Source: Clostridiales bacterium (GTDB taxonomy: Bacteria > Bacillota > Clostridia > Oscillospirales > UBA644). Taken from it: a DNA stretch of 7,056 nucleotides. Position numbers and translations under genes: made by a program. The notes under the pieces are model-generated. The model had not been told where the DNA came from. It did not search any database and was given only the letters and a program-made list of their open reading frames with translations. Location of the stretch: positions 1-7,056 of the forward strand of contig QAKR01000020.1 in NCBI GenBank assembly GCA_003343705.1, given 5' to 3'. This document shows positions 5,116 to 7,056 of the stretch, in pieces (the stretch's first letter is position 1; every line of letters begins with the position of its first letter).

Positions 5116-7056
5116 TTGAGAACAAAAGACGACCCTCGTCTTACTAAAAAAAATTTAATAAATATTGTTATACTTTTTGCTGTTTTTCTTATAATGGGTG
5201 TTATAATTGCAGTTGTATATGCAAAGACAGAGATTAAAAATCCTAACGCTGCAGGAGGATCGACAGCAATATGTTTTAATGAAATAATGCTGTCTAATAA
5301 AGGCACCCTTGTAGATCCGGCAGGCTCACCCTCAGACTGGATTGAACTATATAATGATGCTGATATTGCTGCCGATATAGGCGGTTATGTTATATTAAAC
5401 GGTGATGTTCCTTTTACTATTGAATCAAATACTGTTATAGAGCCTCGCGGGTATCTCATAATTTATTGTGTAGGTGCTAACAGGGGCGGTCTTTTTGCCC
5501 CGTTCACATTGTCTAAAGCAGGAGGCGAAACTCTTGTTTTAAAAAACCGTGAAGGCATGCAGCTTGACACTGTTAAAACATTTTCAACAAGTTCTAATGA
5601 AAGCTTAATACCTGTAGACGACGCATGGCAAACAACAACTCTTTGTACTCCGGGTTATTCAAACGATGAGGCCGGTTACAGCGCTTTGACAGCCTCACGT
5701 AAAGGTGAAGCATCTTCTGTTGTAATAAACGAATTTATGGCTTCAAATGAGCTCACGATTGCTGATGAAGACGGCCTTTATTTTGATTGGATAGAAGTGA
5801 AAAATAATGGTCAAACTGCTGTAAATTTACGAAATTATTCACTTTCCGATGATGGAACGGCACCTTATAAATGGCAGTTCCCTGATATTAATCTAAACTC
5901 CGGTCAATGTATCTTGATTTTTGCATCAGAAAAAGATACAAAATCCGGTGAGTTGCATGCAAATTTTAAGCTCAAGGCAGCCGGGGGCAGTGTTGTTCTC
6001 GCTTCTAACGACGGTAAAATTATCGACAGCTTTTCTTACGATACCTTGGAAAAAAGCTGTTCCTATGCACGTTCTGCCACCGGAGAGTTTATGAAAACAT
6101 ACGAGCCAACTCCCGGTTTTGATAATACGGATTATAACGGGTTTGCCTCTGTTTGCGATAAAAATAAAAATGCCCTTGTAATAAATGAAGCAATGTCTAA
6201 AAACAATGCTTATTTAAAGCAAAACGGTGGTAAATATTACGACTGGATAGAGCTTAAAAATGTTTCTGATTCAGCTATAAATTTAAGGGATTATTATCTT
6301 TCAACAGACGTAAATGAAACTGCTATGTGGCAGTTGCCTGATGTAGAGCTGGCACCGGGAAAACTCTATGTCGTTGTTGCTTCAGGCAGTGAAATACTGT
6401 CTAACAGGTATTATAAACATACTAATTTTAAAATAAATGATGAAGAACAGTTATTTTTATTTTCATCAGACGGTATATTGATAGACGGAATGTGTCTTAA
6501 AGCAACGCCAATAAATTACAGTCTTGGGAGAGTTTCGGGTGAGAAAGGATTTTTCTATATATCAAATCCTACACCTGAAGATGAAAACAACTCAGGAACA
6601 AGAGCTGTAACATCAACTCCTACTATAAACACAAAAGGCGGAGTTTACAACAATGTTGAGTCTGTATCTGTTATGGCAACAGGTGAAGGAACGCTTTATT
6701 ACACCCTTGACGGCAGTGAACCTACGAAAAACAGCAGTGTTTTAAACGGTGAACTTAATTTAAACTCAACAAAGGTTTTACGTGTTGCGTCTTATGCAGA
6801 GGGTAAATTAAAAAGTGAAACCGCAAGTGCCAGTTATATTATAAACGAAAATAATAACCTTCCTGTTATGAGTGTTGCGCTTAATCCCGAAGATATGTAC
6901 GGATATACGACAGGTATATATGTAAAAGGTCCGGGGGCATCTTCCGAACCGCCTTATGAAGGGGCTAATTTTTGGCAGGATTGGGAAAAACAAGCGCATG
7001 CTGATTTTTTTGAGGAAGGCCGTGATGGGTTTTCCATACCATGCGGCCTAAAGATA
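5116..7056 (+). CDS. Membrane-anchored lamin-tail / CotH-family protein (partial, 5' end)
   Basis: The frame is open from TTG 5116 to the right edge (647 codons, no stop). Residues 1-13 are charged and precede one hydrophobic segment (about 14-36, NIVILFAVFLIMGVIIAVVY), probably an uncleaved anchor with the rest outside the cell. Three lamin-tail (LTD) domains follow at about 50-185, 200-345 and 353-495. They share the I-N-E-x-M-x-x-N opening and a D-W-I-E-L/V core (also FNEIM in the first). Residues 500-575 resemble the chitobiase C-terminal domain (TLYYTLDGSEPT). From 582 the CotH family begins: LPVMSVALNPEDMYGYTTGIYVKG is split by the domain start, then NFWQDWEKQAHADFF at 618-632. CotH is named for an atypical spore-coat protein kinase, but the active-site part lies beyond the window. 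In clostridia such proteins are usually surface proteins of unknown substrate, sometimes with dockerins. It is divergent from the DUF1540 gene across about 100 nt. Confidence 0.88.
   Translation, partial: MRTKDDPRLTKKNLINIVILFAVFLIMGVIIAVVYAKTEIKNPNAAGGSTAICFNEIMLSNKGTLVDPAGSPSDWIELYNDADIAADIGGYVILNGDVPFTIESNTVIEPRGYLIIYCVGANRGGLFAPFTLSKAGGETLVLKNREGMQLDTVKTFSTSSNESLIPVDDAWQTTTLCTPGYSNDEAGYSALTASRKGEASSVVINEFMASNELTIADEDGLYFDWIEVKNNGQTAVNLRNYSLSDDGTAPYKWQFPDINLNSGQCILIFASEKDTKSGELHANFKLKAAGGSVVLASNDGKIIDSFSYDTLEKSCSYARSATGEFMKTYEPTPGFDNTDYNGFASVCDKNKNALVINEAMSKNNAYLKQNGGKYYDWIELKNVSDSAINLRDYYLSTDVNETAMWQLPDVELAPGKLYVVVASGSEILSNRYYKHTNFKINDEEQLFLFSSDGILIDGMCLKATPINYSLGRVSGEKGFFYISNPTPEDENNSGTRAVTSTPTINTKGGVYNNVESVSVMATGEGTLYYTLDGSEPTKNSSVLNGELNLNSTKVLRVASYAEGKLKSETASASYIINENNNLPVMSVALNPEDMYGYTTGIYVKGPGASSEPPYEGANFWQDWEKQAHADFFEEGRDGFSIPCGLKI

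Noticed and set aside
6808..6999. A minus-strand open frame of 63 codons near the right edge
   Set aside because: It is the reverse of the CotH-domain coding sequence, which matches a known family.

Overview
The window reads as low-GC Gram-positive chromosomal DNA, most likely from a gut or rumen clostridium of the Oscillospiraceae/Ruminococcus type. The sequence is AT-rich, has strong GGAGG-like ribosome binding sites and uses GTG and TTG starts. It also carries a type I dockerin, a lamin-tail/CotH surface protein and a DUF1540 protein, a combination typical of that group. The taxon is an inference, since no rRNA or housekeeping marker is present.

Layout: (1) 2-577, plus strand, is the 3' end of an FtsX-like ABC transporter permease. 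(2) 770-943, minus strand, is a 57-residue orphan Phd/YefM-type antitoxin with a hairpin terminator at 718-752 and no toxin gene beside it. (3) 1052-2238, minus strand, is a two-gene operon: an MmcQ/YjbR-family protein followed, with a 4-bp ATGA overlap, by a PfkB-family (1-phosphofructokinase-like) sugar kinase. (4) 2239-2387 is a divergent intergenic region with a near-consensus sigma-A promoter for the rightward gene and an 8-bp-arm palindrome over the likely leftward promoter. (5) 2388-4616, plus strand, is a secreted modular protein: signal peptide, CHAP, SH3b, a second CHAP-like copy that has lost its catalytic residues, two Ig-like BIG_2 domains, and a dockerin. (6) 4703-5014, minus strand, is a small Cys-rich protein with two DUF1540 units, followed by a T8-type terminator. 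(7) 5116-7056, plus strand, open at the right edge, is a membrane-anchored protein with three lamin-tail domains, a chitobiase-C-terminal-like domain and the start of a CotH kinase-like domain.

The leftward kinase operon and antitoxin look like small cytoplasmic functions. The rightward genes from 2388 and 5116 make extracytoplasmic modular proteins of the kind these bacteria place on their surface or in cellulosome-like complexes. They are separated by an opposing gene, so they are probably not one operon. No RNA gene, insertion sequence, CRISPR array or replication origin was seen, and no gene-free stretch exceeds 300 bases.

The points most worth a second look are the active/inactive CHAP pair inside one dockerin protein, the Asn-to-Arg change in the sugar-binding GGKGIN motif of the kinase, that kinase's early stop with family-like residues continuing after it, and the solitary Phd-type antitoxin.
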